This document shows, in pieces, positions 50,643-61,965 of a stretch of 64,000 nt of DNA. Made by a program: the position numbers and the translations under genes. Within the stretch, counting starts at the first letter, position 1. Each line of letters begins with the position of its first letter. The stretch covers positions 1 through 64,000 of the forward strand of contig JAEUNM010000085.1 of NCBI GenBank assembly GCA_016791105.1. The letters run 5' to 3'. This DNA is from Rhodocyclaceae bacterium (GTDB taxonomy: Bacteria > Pseudomonadota > Gammaproteobacteria > Burkholderiales > Rhodocyclaceae). The notes beneath the pieces are model-generated. The model ran no database searches, was not told the origin of the DNA, and saw only the letters and a program-made list of their open reading frames with translations.

Positions 50643-51389
50643 TCAGACCTCGGATCGCGTCATGCCGGCGAGTACTTCTGCCACATGCAGCACTTTGGTC
50701 GACGGATCGCCCATGCGGGCAAGACGCCCTTCGATATTGAGCATGCAGCCCAGATCTCCCAGCACCACGGTTTTGACGCCACTCGCGCGTATGTTGTCGC
50801 ACTTGCGCCCGGCAATCGCGCCGGACAAATCGCCATACTTGATGGCAAATGTTCCGCCAAACCCGCAACACTCCTCGCAGCCGGCCATTTCCACCACCTG
50901 CACCCCGGGCATGCGTGCGAGCAGCGCGCGCGGCTGCGCTTTCACATTGAGTTCGCGCAGGCCGGAACAACTGTCGTGATAGGTTACACGGCCCTCGAAA
51001 TGCCCGGGCGGTGCCGTCATGCCGGCCACCTCGTGCAGGAAACTGGCAAGCTCCCAGGTTTTTGCCGCCAATGCGTCCGCGCGCGCGCGCCAGGCGGCGT
51101 CTTCGGCGAACAATTCGGCGTAATGGGTGCGCACGGTGCCGGCGCAGGAGCCGGACGGAATCACCAGATAGTCGCAGGCATCAAACTCCGCGATCAGTTT
51201 ACGCGCGAGCTGTTGCGCCGCCACGCGGTCGCCGGCATTGAAGCCCGGCTGGCCGCAACAGGTTTGCGTCTCCGGCACGTACACCGCGAAGCCCGCATGC
51301 TGCAATAGTTTCAGCGCTGCAAATCCGATGCGCGGGCGCATCAGATCCACCAGACAAGTTACGAATAGCCCGACACGCCGCTGCTCCAC
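50643..51389 (-). CDS. lutA: Lactate utilization protein A (LutA, CCG-domain Fe-S protein)
   Basis: About 248 residues if the GTG at 51389 (strong GGGAGGGG just upstream) is used; a GTG at 51434 would add 15 residues. Two CCG (cysteine-rich heterodisulfide-reductase type) domains: TCLVDLMRP with ETQTCCGQPGFN, then TYHDSCSGLRELN with GCEECCGFGGTF. First gene of lutABC, divergent from an IclR regulator 260 nt away. Confidence 0.94.
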   Translation of the reverse strand: MEQRRVGLFVTCLVDLMRPRIGFAALKLLQHAGFAVYVPETQTCCGQPGFNAGDRVAAQQLARKLIAEFDACDYLVIPSGSCAGTVRTHYAELFAEDAAWRARADALAAKTWELASFLHEVAGMTAPPGHFEGRVTYHDSCSGLRELNVKAQPRALLARMPGVQVVEMAGCEECCGFGGTFAIKYGDLSGAIAGRKCDNIRASGVKTVVLGDLGCMLNIEGRLARMGDPSTKVLHVAEVLAGMTRSEV

Positions 51390-51648
51390 TTTCCCCTCCC
51401 GCGCGCTCGCTGCATGTTGAATTTCTGCCGGCACTTGTGCGAATCATAGCTACTAAGGCCGGCAGACTTCACAATTTCGGCAAACATTTCCCGCCGGACC
51501 GGCAGCGGCGGCACGCGCCGGCATGCGCACGGAACAGACGCCATGTTGGCCGTACCGTATCGGCAAGCTCCTAAAATTTGGGCGCCGTTTCACGATGTGG
51601 GATAATCGCCCGGACGTCACCACTTGCCCGAGCGCAGGAATTCATAAC

Positions 51649-52434
51649 TTGACCCAGCCCGCCGCCGACAGCGCAAAAAGCCCGATTCAGGTGATCGAGC
51701 GCATGATGAAGTTGCTCGACGTCCTGTCCTATTACCAGGAACCCGTGAGTTTGAAACAGCTTGCGCTCGAAAGCGGGCTGCATCCGTCGACTGCACACCG
51801 CATCTTGCTGGCCATGGCCACGTCCGGCTTCGTCGAGCGCGGCGACCCCGGCACCTACCGCTTGGGCATACGCCTGCTCGAACTGGGCAATCTGGTGAAA
51901 TCGCGCATCAATATCCGCGATTCCGCCATGCCGCTCATGCAGGGGCTGCATCAGGCGACTGGCGAAAGCGTCAATCTGGGCATACGTCAGGAAGACGAAA
52001 TCGTCTATGTGGAACGCACTTCGAGCGGCCGCTCGGCGGTGCGCATCGTGCATATCGTCGGGGCGCGCGCGCCGTTGCACCTCACCGCGACCGGCAAACT
52101 GTTTCTGGCGGAACTAAGTTCGGCACAGGTGCGCGACTATTGCCGCCGCACCGGCCTGCCCGGTCAGACGCCCACATCGATAACCGAGGCGGGCAAACTG
52201 GAACGCGAACTGGACAAGGTGCGCCGCCACGGCGTGGCGTTCGACCTCGACGAGGTCGAAATGGGTGTGCGCTGTATCGCAGCCGGCATACGCGACGACA
52301 GCGGCCAACTGGTTGCAGGCTTATCCTTATCGTCGCCGGCAGAACGATTCAATCAGGATTGGGCAGCACAGGTGCGCGCAACCGCCGATGAAATATCGCG
52401 AGCGCTGGGTTACGGCGGCATGCGCAAAGCCTGA
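51649..52434 (+). CDS. IclR-family transcriptional regulator
   Basis: 261 residues with a TTG start at 51649, which has AGGA at the right distance and gives the usual IclR length; the frame is open to 51523 and an ATG at 51598 is possible. An N-terminal winged HTH (about 12-75: VIERMMKLLDVLSYY, SLKQLALESGLHPSTAHRIL) is followed by the IclR effector domain (GESVNLGIRQEDEIVYVER, GARAPLHLTATGKLFLA, CIAAGIRDDSGQLVAGLSLS). Divergence from lutABC suggests it controls lactate/2-hydroxyacid use. Effector unknown. Confidence 0.92.
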   Translation: MTQPAADSAKSPIQVIERMMKLLDVLSYYQEPVSLKQLALESGLHPSTAHRILLAMATSGFVERGDPGTYRLGIRLLELGNLVKSRINIRDSAMPLMQGLHQATGESVNLGIRQEDEIVYVERTSSGRSAVRIVHIVGARAPLHLTATGKLFLAELSSAQVRDYCRRTGLPGQTPTSITEAGKLERELDKVRRHGVAFDLDEVEMGVRCIAAGIRDDSGQLVAGLSLSSPAERFNQDWAAQVRATADEISRALGYGGMRKA

Positions 52435-52439
52435 TCGCG

Positions 52440-52461
52440 CGCGCCGCCCGGAGGCGGCGCG
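52440..52461. terminator. GC-rich hairpin between convergent iclR-type and pbpG-like genes
   Basis: CGCGCCGCC and GGCGGCGCG form a 9-bp perfect stem with a 4-nt CGGA loop, placed 5 nt after the plus-strand stop and 9 nt from the minus-strand stop. There is no T tract on either side, so it may rely on Rho or act mainly as an mRNA stabiliser. Confidence 0.5.
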
Positions 52462-52470
52462 GTGCGGACA

Positions 52471-53439
52471 TTATTCCATCGCGGCCTGGGCGCCCAGGCT
52501 CACCTTTTCCACCCACTTCTTGATTCGATTGGCATCGCCTATGCGCGTGAGGCGGCCGACCGAATCGAGCAGCACGATGATGACCGGCTTTTCGCGCAGC
52601 CAGGCTTTCATGACCAGGCATTTGCCGGCTTCATTGGTGTAGCCGGTTTTCGAAACGCCGATCTGCCAATCCGGGTTGGACACCAGCGCATTCGTGTTGA
52701 CAAAGCGCATGTTGCGCTCGCCCACGGCGACGCGATATTCGCGCTCGGTGGTGAATTCACGGATGAGCGGATAGTGGGACGCGGCTTCCACCATGCGCGC
52801 CAAATCCTGCGGGCTGGATACATTGGAAGGATTGAGCCCGGTGGTGTCATAGAAGCGCGTGTTGTGCAGTCCAAGCTCGGCAGACTTGCGATTCATGGCC
52901 GCGATGAAGGCCGCCCGCCCGCCCGGATAGTTGCGCCCCAGCGCCGACGCGGCACGGTTTTCCGACGACATGAGGGCCAGCCGCAGCATTTCTTCGCGCG
53001 ACAGTTCGGCGCCAACATAGAGGCGCGAATGGGTGCCTTTGATCGTATCGATATCTTCGTCGTTTACCGCGATTTGTTCGTCCAGACTGGGCTTGGCATC
53101 CAGCACCACCATCGCCGTCATGAGCTTGGTGATCGACGCGATGGGCACGACGCTGTCGGCGTTGCGCGAATACAGAATTTCACCGGACGATGAATCCTGC
53201 ACCAGCACGGCGGCAGATTTGATGTTGGGGCTGCCATCGGCCATGAAGTCAGGTTCGGACGCACCGCGATTGGCTTTGCGATACACCGCGGCGGTTTTCT
53301 TTGCGGGCGCTTTTGCCGCGTGGCGGGCGACAGCGTGGCGCTTGCCGCTCTTGCGGTATTCGGCCTGCGCGACCTGTGGAAACGCCAGCGTAATGCCCAG
53401 CACTGTTGCCAGAGTGACGACCCAGCGCGAAGTTTTCAT
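52471..53439 (-). CDS. pbpG: D-alanyl-D-alanine endopeptidase (PBP7/PbpG-like)
   Basis: 322 residues from the ATG at 53439. A signal peptide (ending VAQA) leads to a basic, Ala/Lys-rich tether and a class C-type low-molecular-weight PBP fold: SITK (Ser102 nucleophile, Lys105), SSEN (Ser159/Asn161) and SKTG. Size and the lack of a large C-terminal domain point to PBP7 endopeptidase rather than DacA/DacC carboxypeptidase. It cleaves peptidoglycan cross-links in the periplasm. It is transcribed alone. Confidence 0.92.
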   Translation of the reverse strand: MKTSRWVVTLATVLGITLAFPQVAQAEYRKSGKRHAVARHAAKAPAKKTAAVYRKANRGASEPDFMADGSPNIKSAAVLVQDSSSGEILYSRNADSVVPIASITKLMTAMVVLDAKPSLDEQIAVNDEDIDTIKGTHSRLYVGAELSREEMLRLALMSSENRAASALGRNYPGGRAAFIAAMNRKSAELGLHNTRFYDTTGLNPSNVSSPQDLARMVEAASHYPLIREFTTEREYRVAVGERNMRFVNTNALVSNPDWQIGVSKTGYTNEAGKCLVMKAWLREKPVIIVLLDSVGRLTRIGDANRIKKWVEKVSLGAQAAME

Positions 53440-53550
53440 GGTTTGCTCCCGGAGCTGCAACGACCCTGCCAGTTTAGCAAGCGCGATGCATTCTGCCAAT
53501 CACGGTACATAGATAAGCCAACTTCTTAAAGTAAATTCTAGGTCGGGTTT

Positions 53551-54714
53551 TCAAATACCCAAAAAGCTTTCGAGTTCTGCCCGCTTGTCCATCGCATCGC
53601 CGTAACCGAGGTCTATGAGCGCCCCGGTATAGGGTGCTTCGAACAACAAATAGCTGGCGAGCGCGCCACCACCACGCCGCGTACCGCCTATGCCACCGAG
53701 CAAGAGGCGCATCATGCGCGGCAAGGCGTCCACGTGCCGCGCCGCGATTTCGTCCAGGCGCTCGGAAGGCGCGATCACCAGAGATTCTATACGGCGCATT
53801 CCGTTTCCGGCTTGATCCCCTTCGCCCGCCGCATGGCGCAACGTATCGTTGATGGTGTTCAAACGCTCGAGATCGACCGCAAGTTGATCAAGAAATATCG
53901 CCGACAGGGCGTGGCCCGCTACCTGCGCCAAGGATGGGTAGCTATTGCTCGTCATGCGCTCGCGCGGTTCGTTCATGCGTCCCACGCCAACCACAAGTAT
54001 GCGTTCTGCGCCCAGATGCACGGCCGGGCTGATGGGCGCGAGCTGGCGCATCGAGCCGTCGCCGAAATATTCGCGATTTAGTTTGACGGCCGGAAAAATG
54101 AAGGGCAGCGCGCTCGATGCAAGCAAGTGGTCTACGCGTATGTGTGCGCGGGCGGCGGCGCGCTGCGAGCGCTTCCACGGCACGACATCGGACGCGCCCT
54201 GATAGAAGGCCACCGATTCGCCGGACAAATAACCGGAACAGGTAACCGACAAGGCATGCAGGGCGCCCGCGGCAATGGAGCGGTCTATGCCGCGAAAATC
54301 GAGGTTATCCAGCAGCAGGCCGCGCAGCGGGGTGTTGTCGAGCAGCGAACGCGGATAGCGATCGACGGCCCATCCCATCATGAGTGCGGCAAACCAGCGC
54401 AGCGCGGTTTTGGCAGTGCCGATCGCATCGGCGTAATACACCTGCCCGGCGCGGAAGTTGCGCCAGATTTGCAGCAAGCTCGATACCGCGTGGTCGAAAT
54501 TGTCCGCCATCGTGGCCAGCGCGGTGGCATTGATGGCGCCCGCCGAGGTACCGCACAGAACCGGGAAAGGATTGGCGCGCCGGTCGTGCAGAAGGTCGCG
54601 CACGGCGGCCAGCACGCCGACTTGATAGGCGGCGCGCGCGCCGCCGCCGCTCAACACCAGAGCTGTCCTGCCTGCCCGCACGCCGCCCTCCCCCGCGCCA
54701 ACGCCGACACGCAA
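53551..54714 (-). CDS. Patatin-like phospholipase
   Basis: About 387 residues with a TTG start at 54714 (start uncertain; conserved sequence begins near RTALVLSGGGARAAY). It has the oxyanion-hole GGGARAAY, the nucleophile motif GTSAG and the catalytic Asp in FGDGSMR (DG motif). The C-terminal half is of the bacterial long patatin type. These enzymes are lipid acyl hydrolases. It lies 37 nt after the maeB stop, so it might be co-transcribed, although no functional link is evident. Confidence 0.9.
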   Translation of the reverse strand: MRVGVGAGEGGVRAGRTALVLSGGGARAAYQVGVLAAVRDLLHDRRANPFPVLCGTSAGAINATALATMADNFDHAVSSLLQIWRNFRAGQVYYADAIGTAKTALRWFAALMMGWAVDRYPRSLLDNTPLRGLLLDNLDFRGIDRSIAAGALHALSVTCSGYLSGESVAFYQGASDVVPWKRSQRAAARAHIRVDHLLASSALPFIFPAVKLNREYFGDGSMRQLAPISPAVHLGAERILVVGVGRMNEPRERMTSNSYPSLAQVAGHALSAIFLDQLAVDLERLNTINDTLRHAAGEGDQAGNGMRRIESLVIAPSERLDEIAARHVDALPRMMRLLLGGIGGTRRGGGALASYLLFEAPYTGALIDLGYGDAMDKRAELESFLGI

Positions 54715-54751
54715 GTCTAGCGCGTCGGGCGCCAGTACGGGCGAGTAAGGC

Positions 54752-57025
54752 TTATTCCTCCTGCGCTGCTTCGACCACCGTGAGCGCAGTCATATTCACG
54801 ATGCGCCTTACCGTGGCGGTAGGCGTAAGAATATGCACCGGCCTGTCCGCCCCCAACAGGATGGGGCCTACCGTCATGCCTTCGCCGGCCGCGGTCTTGA
54901 GCAGATTGAAGGCGATGTTGGCGGCATCGAGGGTAGGGAAAATGAGCAGATTGGCGTCGCCCTTGAGTTTCGCATTCGGAAATACCTCCATGCGGATCGA
55001 CGCCTGCAAGGCCGCGTCGCCGTGCATTTCGCCCTCCACTTCGAGATCCGGCCGGCGCGCATGCAGCAAGGACCGCGCGGCACGCATTTTCTGCGCGTTG
55101 GCGGTATCGTGCGAACCGAAGCTGGAATGCGACAGCAGGGCGATTTTGGGCTCTATGCCGAAGCGCCGCACCTCTTCCGCGGCCAGACAGGTCATTTCGA
55201 ATACCTGCTCGACGGTGGGATCGTAATTGACGTAGGTGTCGCACAGAAACACCGTGCGTCCGGGCAGGGCGAGCAGGTTGAGCGCATAAAAATTGCACAC
55301 GCCCTGACGCAATCCGATCACGTTGCGTATGAACAGCAGGTGGTTGTCGAGCACCCCGACGGTCCCGCAAAGCATGCCGTCGGCGTAGCCCATGCGCACC
55401 AGCAGCGCCGATATGAGCGTCATGCGGCGGCGCGTTTCGCGCTTGGCGGTATCCACGGTCACGCCATTGCGTTCCATCAAGCTGTGATAGAGGCGCCAGA
55501 GGTCGCCGTGGCGCGGGTCGTCATCGGGATTGACCAGTTCAAAATCTTTGCCCGGCACCAGGCGCAGGCCGTAACGTTCTATGCTGCGCGCCACCACGGC
55601 GGGCCGGCCGACCAGAATCGGCCAGGCCATTTGTTCATCCACCACGGTCTGCACGGCGCGCAATACGCGCTCGGCCTCGCCTTCGGAATAAATGATGCGC
55701 TTGGGCCGCGCTTTGGCAGCGGAAAACACCGGCTTCATGATCAACCCGGACTGATACACGAGGTTGGACATTTGCTGCCGGTAAGCTTCGAAATCCGTGA
55801 TCGGCCGCGTCGCCACGCCGGATTCCATGGCAGCTTGCGCCACTGCAGGCGCAATTTTCACGATGAGGCGGGTATCGAACGGCTTGGGGATCAGATATTC
55901 CGGCCCGAAACTTGCCGACTGTTCGCCATAGGCGGCGCGCACTTCCATGGTCTGTTCGGCCTGCGCCAGTTCGGCGATGGCGCGCACGGCGGCAAGCTTC
56001 ATGTCTTCCGTAATCGTGGTTGCACCGACATCCAGCGCGCCACGGAAAATGAAGGGGAAGCACAGCACGTTATTCACCTGGTTCGGATAATCCGAACGCC
56101 CGGTCGCGATCACCGCGTCGTCGCGCACGGCGCGCACGTCCTCGGGCAGAATTTCCGGGCTGGGATTGGCGAGCGCAAGGACCAGCGGGCGCGGCGCCAT
56201 TTTCGCCACCATTTCTTTCTTGAGCACGCCGGCGGCGGACAGGCCCAGGAAAATATCCGCGCCGCCGATCACTTCACCCAGCGTACGCGCGTCGGTTTCC
56301 TGCGCGTAGCGTGCCTTGAGCGGGTCCATTTCTTCGACGCGGCCCTTGTACACCACGCCCTTGATGTCGGTTACCCAAATGTTCTGTATCGGCAGCCCCA
56401 GCAGAACGAGCAGGTCGAGGCAGGCGAGCGCAGCTGCGCCCGCCCCGGAAGCCACCAGCTTGACCTGGCTCAAATCCTTGCCGACCACCTTGATGCCGTT
56501 CAGGACGGCAGCGCCGACGACGATGGCCGTTCCATGCTGATCGTCGTGGAACACCGGGATTTTCATGCGCTCGCGCAGCTTGCGCTCGATGTAAAAACAT
56601 TCCGGCGCCTTGATGTCTTCCAGATTGATGCCGCCGAAGGTCGGCTCCAGGCTGGCGATGGTATCCACCAGCTTGTCCGGATCGAGTTCGTCAATTTCGA
56701 TATCGAACACGTCGATATTGGCGAATTTCTTGAACAGAACGGCTTTGCCTTCCATGACCGGCTTGGCCGCGAGCGGCCCGATCGGGCCCAGGCCCAGCAC
56801 CGCGGTGCCGTTAGTCACCACGCCTATGAGGTTTCCGCGCGAGGTGAGGTTGTGGGCTTCGGCCGGGTTGGCGACGATTTCGTCGCAGGCGGCGGCAACG
56901 CCCGGAGAATAGGCCAGCGACAAATCGCGCTGATTGGTGAGCGCCTTGGTGGCCGCGATGGCAATTTTGCCGGGACGCGGGGAACGGTGGTACTCCAGAG
57001 CCTGATTGCGTATACCCTCGTCCAT
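54752..57025 (-). CDS. maeB: NADP-dependent malic enzyme MaeB (malic enzyme-phosphotransacetylase fusion)
   Basis: 757 residues, the standard length for MaeB. The N-terminal malic enzyme domain has [46 protein letters not shown] and [14 protein letters not shown] (nucleotide binding). The C-terminal third (about 430-757) is phosphate-acetyltransferase-like, probably regulatory (acetyl-CoA sensing), with [11 protein letters not shown] and [17 protein letters not shown]. It decarboxylates malate to pyruvate with NADP. AGGAG precedes the ATG. It is divergent from pckG across a 410-nt region with an 18-bp palindrome. Confidence 0.97.
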   Translation of the reverse strand: MDEGIRNQALEYHRSPRPGKIAIAATKALTNQRDLSLAYSPGVAAACDEIVANPAEAHNLTSRGNLIGVVTNGTAVLGLGPIGPLAAKPVMEGKAVLFKKFANIDVFDIEIDELDPDKLVDTIASLEPTFGGINLEDIKAPECFYIERKLRERMKIPVFHDDQHGTAIVVGAAVLNGIKVVGKDLSQVKLVASGAGAAALACLDLLVLLGLPIQNIWVTDIKGVVYKGRVEEMDPLKARYAQETDARTLGEVIGGADIFLGLSAAGVLKKEMVAKMAPRPLVLALANPSPEILPEDVRAVRDDAVIATGRSDYPNQVNNVLCFPFIFRGALDVGATTITEDMKLAAVRAIAELAQAEQTMEVRAAYGEQSASFGPEYLIPKPFDTRLIVKIAPAVAQAAMESGVATRPITDFEAYRQQMSNLVYQSGLIMKPVFSAAKARPKRIIYSEGEAERVLRAVQTVVDEQMAWPILVGRPAVVARSIERYGLRLVPGKDFELVNPDDDPRHGDLWRLYHSLMERNGVTVDTAKRETRRRMTLISALLVRMGYADGMLCGTVGVLDNHLLFIRNVIGLRQGVCNFYALNLLALPGRTVFLCDTYVNYDPTVEQVFEMTCLAAEEVRRFGIEPKIALLSHSSFGSHDTANAQKMRAARSLLHARRPDLEVEGEMHGDAALQASIRMEVFPNAKLKGDANLLIFPTLDAANIAFNLLKTAAGEGMTVGPILLGADRPVHILTPTATVRRIVNMTALTVVEAAQEE

Positions 57026-57435
57026 GCTGGCTTGTCTCCTTTGTTAGGACTGCGAGAGGCGCCTTGTTGCGCCGTGTCATGCTGCGTACTGCAGAGCGTG
57101 CCTGATTTTACGCCCGGATGTGCGCGGGGGTTTTCCGGGTAGGCCGGGTGTGGCATAATTGCGAATTCCTATCGGGCGTTCATGCGTCCTTTGCGCCATA
57201 GAGCAATCGATCGGACGGCATTCAAAGTTGCAGGTTTGGCCGGTAAATAACGAAATGTACAAAGCTTTGTACAACAATTAGATGCCAGACGCCGCAAGCT
57301 TCGCCGTTAGCCAATGCAGTCATTCTACGCAGTCATTCATTTTCCCAAGACAGTCCAGGCGGAACTTCCATTGCTAACCCACATTGCAATCGGTCTGCCA
57401 AAGTGACGACAAATTTACCGAGGAGACCAGACTCC
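57026..57435. other. Divergent control region between maeB and pckG
   Basis: 410 nt without a gene. It holds promoters for both genes and the palindrome at 57256-57273. A TATAAT-like CATAAT (about 57153-57158, plus strand) has a TTTTCC at a 17-nt distance, a weak match toward pckG. Confidence 0.5.
57256..57273. promoter_or_regulatory. 18-bp perfect palindrome, candidate operator
   Basis: TGTACAAAGCTTTGTACA is a perfect 18-bp palindrome 163 nt upstream of the pckG start and 231 nt upstream of the maeB start, in the AT-richer part of the divergent region. Its size and symmetry suit a dimeric HTH regulator. No T run follows, so it is not a terminator. Confidence 0.6.
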
Positions 57436-59283
<1,848 letters not shown>

Positions 59284-59305
59284 AGTTCACGTCGAACGAG
59301 TCCTT

Positions 59306-59337
59306 CACGCCGGCCCCGCGCCGGCGTGTTGCTTTAG
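59306..59337 (+). terminator. Terminator of pckG
   Basis: CACGCCGGC and GCCGGCGTG form a perfect 9-bp stem with a CCCGC loop (59306-59328), followed by TTGCTTTA, 22 nt after the pckG stop codon. Confidence 0.75.
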
Positions 59338-59362
59338 TGGATGGAAAACTCGAGGCTGCGCC

Positions 59363-60550
59363 ATGCCGACACCCACCAGCCCCCCCGCCCGCATCGCCGC
59401 CCGCATGTCCGACATTGCGCCATTCCACGTAATGGAATTGCTGGCGCGCGCCCAAGCTCTGGAAGCGGCCGGGCGCGACATTGTGCATATGGAAGTGGGC
59501 GAGCCCGATTTCCCCACACCCGAGCCCATCGTGGAAGCCGCGGCCCGCTACGTGGCGGCCGGGCGCGTGCCCTATACGCCCGCGCTGGGCATACCGGCGC
59601 TACGTGCGGCGATCGCCACGTTTTACCGCGAGCGCTATTTAGTCGATGTGGCACCTGAGCGCATCGTCATTACCGCCGGCGCAAGCGGCGCCTTGCTGCT
59701 GGCCCTGGGCGTTTTAACCAACCCCGGCGACGAATTTCTGCTGGCCGATCCGGGCTACCCCTGCAATCGGCACTTCGTGCGGACTTTCGAAGGCGTGCCG
59801 CGGCCCATACGTGTGGATGCGGCCTGCAATTTCCAGCCCACCGCGGCGCACTGGGAGGCGGCATGGACGCCGCGCACGCGCGGCCTCATACTATCGAGCC
59901 CATCCAACCCGACCGGCAGCCTGATCGACCGCAACGATCTGATTGATTTGATTAGCGCCATTGAAATGCGCGCTGGAACGCTCATATCGGACGAAATCTA
60001 TCACGGCCTCACCTACGCTACGAGCGCCAGCAGCGCACTCGAATTTACGCCTGACGCGTTCGTCGTGAATAGTTTTTCCAAATACTTCGGCATGACCGGA
60101 TGGCGATTGGGCTGGCTGGTAGTTCCGGAAGCTTACCTGCGCGCGGTCGAAAAACTGGCGCAAAACCTGTTTATCTGCGCCTCCGCACCTGCGCAATATG
60201 GGGCCCTGGCAGCGTTTGCGCCGAGCACGCTGGACATGCTCGAGGCGCGACGCGAAACGCTCGCCACGCAGCGCGATGTGCTGTTACCGGCGCTACGGGA
60301 CTTGGGTTTTGAAGTCCGTGCTGAACCTCAGGGCGCGTTTTATATTTACGCCGACTGTTCGCGCCTTGCCACGGATAGTGCCACCCTATGCCACGATCTT
60401 CTGGATCAGGCTGGCGTAGCCGTTACGCCGGGCGTTGATTTCGGCGAATTCGAGCCGGCCAGCCACCTGCGTTTTTCTTATGTCGCCAATGTTTCGCGCC
60501 TACAGGAAGGCGTGCGGCGCATGCGGCAATATTTTGCCGCACGCGCCTGA
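59363..60550 (+). CDS. Class I/II pyridoxal-phosphate aminotransferase
   Basis: 395 residues, GAGG before the ATG. Fold-type I aminotransferase: HMEVGEPDFPTP (substrate Gly/Glu region), GASGALLLAL, SSPSNPTGS, the PLP-contacting SDEIYHGLTY (Asp/Tyr) and the Schiff-base Lys in NSFSKYFGMTGWRLGW; the C-terminal Arg is in HLRFSYV. Close to the AspC/AlaA-type subgroup, with no clear marker for the substrate. It is separated from pckG by a terminator, so independently expressed. Confidence 0.94.
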   Translation: MPTPTSPPARIAARMSDIAPFHVMELLARAQALEAAGRDIVHMEVGEPDFPTPEPIVEAAARYVAAGRVPYTPALGIPALRAAIATFYRERYLVDVAPERIVITAGASGALLLALGVLTNPGDEFLLADPGYPCNRHFVRTFEGVPRPIRVDAACNFQPTAAHWEAAWTPRTRGLILSSPSNPTGSLIDRNDLIDLISAIEMRAGTLISDEIYHGLTYATSASSALEFTPDAFVVNSFSKYFGMTGWRLGWLVVPEAYLRAVEKLAQNLFICASAPAQYGALAAFAPSTLDMLEARRETLATQRDVLLPALRDLGFEVRAEPQGAFYIYADCSRLATDSATLCHDLLDQAGVAVTPGVDFGEFEPASHLRFSYVANVSRLQEGVRRMRQYFAARA

Positions 60551-60560
60551 TCGATTCGCC

Positions 60561-61274
60561 TTACACCTGCGAAGCGGGGCGGCCGCTCCGAGCGTTTGAT
60601 TTCGCAGCGCCCAGTGCCTGCTGCAGGCGGCTGCGCTCGGACATGACACGCGAACTATATTGCGCTGCTGCGTCGTTGGAAGCACCCGCATAGGCCTGTA
60701 GCGCGGCCTGCAGACTGCCGGCCCGAGCGACGCAATCTTTCAACACCTGCGCGCCGACGCGGATATTCACCAGTGGGTCGAGCAAGGTGGCGTCATCGCC
60801 GTGTGCGCCGATTTTCTCCATATGGAAACGCGGAACCACCTGCATGAGGCCCTGAGCACCATATGCGCTCTCGGCGATCGGGTTGAAACTCGATTCCACG
60901 GCCATGACGGCGACCAGCAGCAGCGGATCGATTCCAGTCGTGTGGCCCGATGCAAATGCTTCCGCGACGAGGGGCTGCACCGCATCGACGGCAACGTGAT
61001 AACGGCGCGACAGATAATTCGACAGACGCTTCACCGGTGCAGTAACCGGCGCGTCGATGGCATCTGCATCTTGCGAGGCTTCCGCCGAGGACATGAAGCT
61101 GCTGACCACCGGGCGGAGAAAGCCCGGCATAAGTTGCCCATCCACGCCGGAACTGGCGATTCGGGCCGTGACCAGCAGGGTTACGACGATGCCGATGGCA
61201 AGAAAACCACCATGGGCGAATCGAACTACCAGCCCGAACATGCCTCGGGCAATGATTAGCGGTGTAAATCGCAT
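60561..61274 (-). CDS. Membrane-anchored lytic transglycosylase (SLT domain)
   Basis: 237 residues from the ATG at 61274 (AAAGGAG upstream; frame open to 61643). An N-terminal uncleaved-looking hydrophobic segment (about 19-38) anchors it. The SLT goose-lysozyme fold has the catalytic Glu in AVMAVESSFNP, AYGAQGLMQVVP and a final ALQAYAGASN-type motif. It cleaves peptidoglycan glycan strands, producing anhydromuramic ends. Convergent with the aminotransferase gene, with 10 nt between stops. Confidence 0.92.
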   Translation of the reverse strand: MRFTPLIIARGMFGLVVRFAHGGFLAIGIVVTLLVTARIASSGVDGQLMPGFLRPVVSSFMSSAEASQDADAIDAPVTAPVKRLSNYLSRRYHVAVDAVQPLVAEAFASGHTTGIDPLLLVAVMAVESSFNPIAESAYGAQGLMQVVPRFHMEKIGAHGDDATLLDPLVNIRVGAQVLKDCVARAGSLQAALQAYAGASNDAAAQYSSRVMSERSRLQQALGAAKSNARSGRPASQV

Positions 61275-61885
61275 GCGCGCTCCTTTCGAGGGACACGCAG
61301 ATGTCTGATGGGCACATGAAATGCGCGACGCTTCCCGTGGATACAGCCTGCCTGGACAGCCAGGGGAAATTGCCTGCGTCGGGCCGCAATCGACCATATC
61401 GATCCGGAAAATTGACGAGGCACAAACAACTGCGGTCGAACAAAAAACATCGCAGCGGACACGAATCGATAGAAAATGCTGCGATGCAACATCCGCATTT
61501 TCTCGAAACCCGCGCCCCTTGTCAAGGCCGCAGTATTTCCCACGGCCAAAGCGCGTGACGAGTTTCACGCGCTGGGTCGGTAGCGTCGATTGGCCCGAAG
61601 GCCTCGGACAGCACCTGCGTCGGCTCGCACCGAGCCCGGCCAAGATATTGAAAACTATGGTTTGGATGCCGAAACTGCGGGCGGGCGAGCGGCCCGGCTT
61701 GGTCCGAACCCGAACGAGCGGTAGATCGAGGGAAAGAACCGCACACCGCTTGGAGTCAAGAACTCAGGAGACCGAATTAGCACAAGCCATCTGCCGAAAC
61801 AGGCAGAAACAGCGTGGGCGCATGCCGTCCGGCGGCTGGTTGGGCAAAAATGTTGCAGCGCCACAAATCCCACCGAGGCAGAAAC
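61275..61885. other. Long gene-free stretch upstream of the transglycosylase gene
   Basis: About 610 nt. Plus-strand frames crossing into the histone-like gene region are antisense or low-quality. It contains the promoter of the transglycosylase gene (not recognised). Nothing else identified. Confidence 0.35.
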
Positions 61886-61922
61886 ACAAAAAGCCGGACG
61901 CGCACAGGCGCGTACCGGCTTC
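61886..61922 (-). terminator. Rho-independent terminator of the histone H1-like gene
   Basis: On the minus strand AAGCCGG-T-ACGCGC pairs with GCGCGT-CCGGCTT around a 4-nt loop (one bulged base), followed by TTTTTGTGTTT. It lies 44 nt beyond the stop codon of the Lys/Ala/Pro-rich gene. Confidence 0.85.
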
Positions 61923-61965
61923 ATGCATCGGGCACTACTGCAGCGTCGCGCGAGAGCGCGCGCGT

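Noticed and set aside
54833..57142. A 769-codon open frame on the plus strand opposite maeB
   Set aside because: It is exactly antisense to a gene with full MaeB motifs; His/Gly/Arg-rich translation with no domain is a GC-skew artefact.
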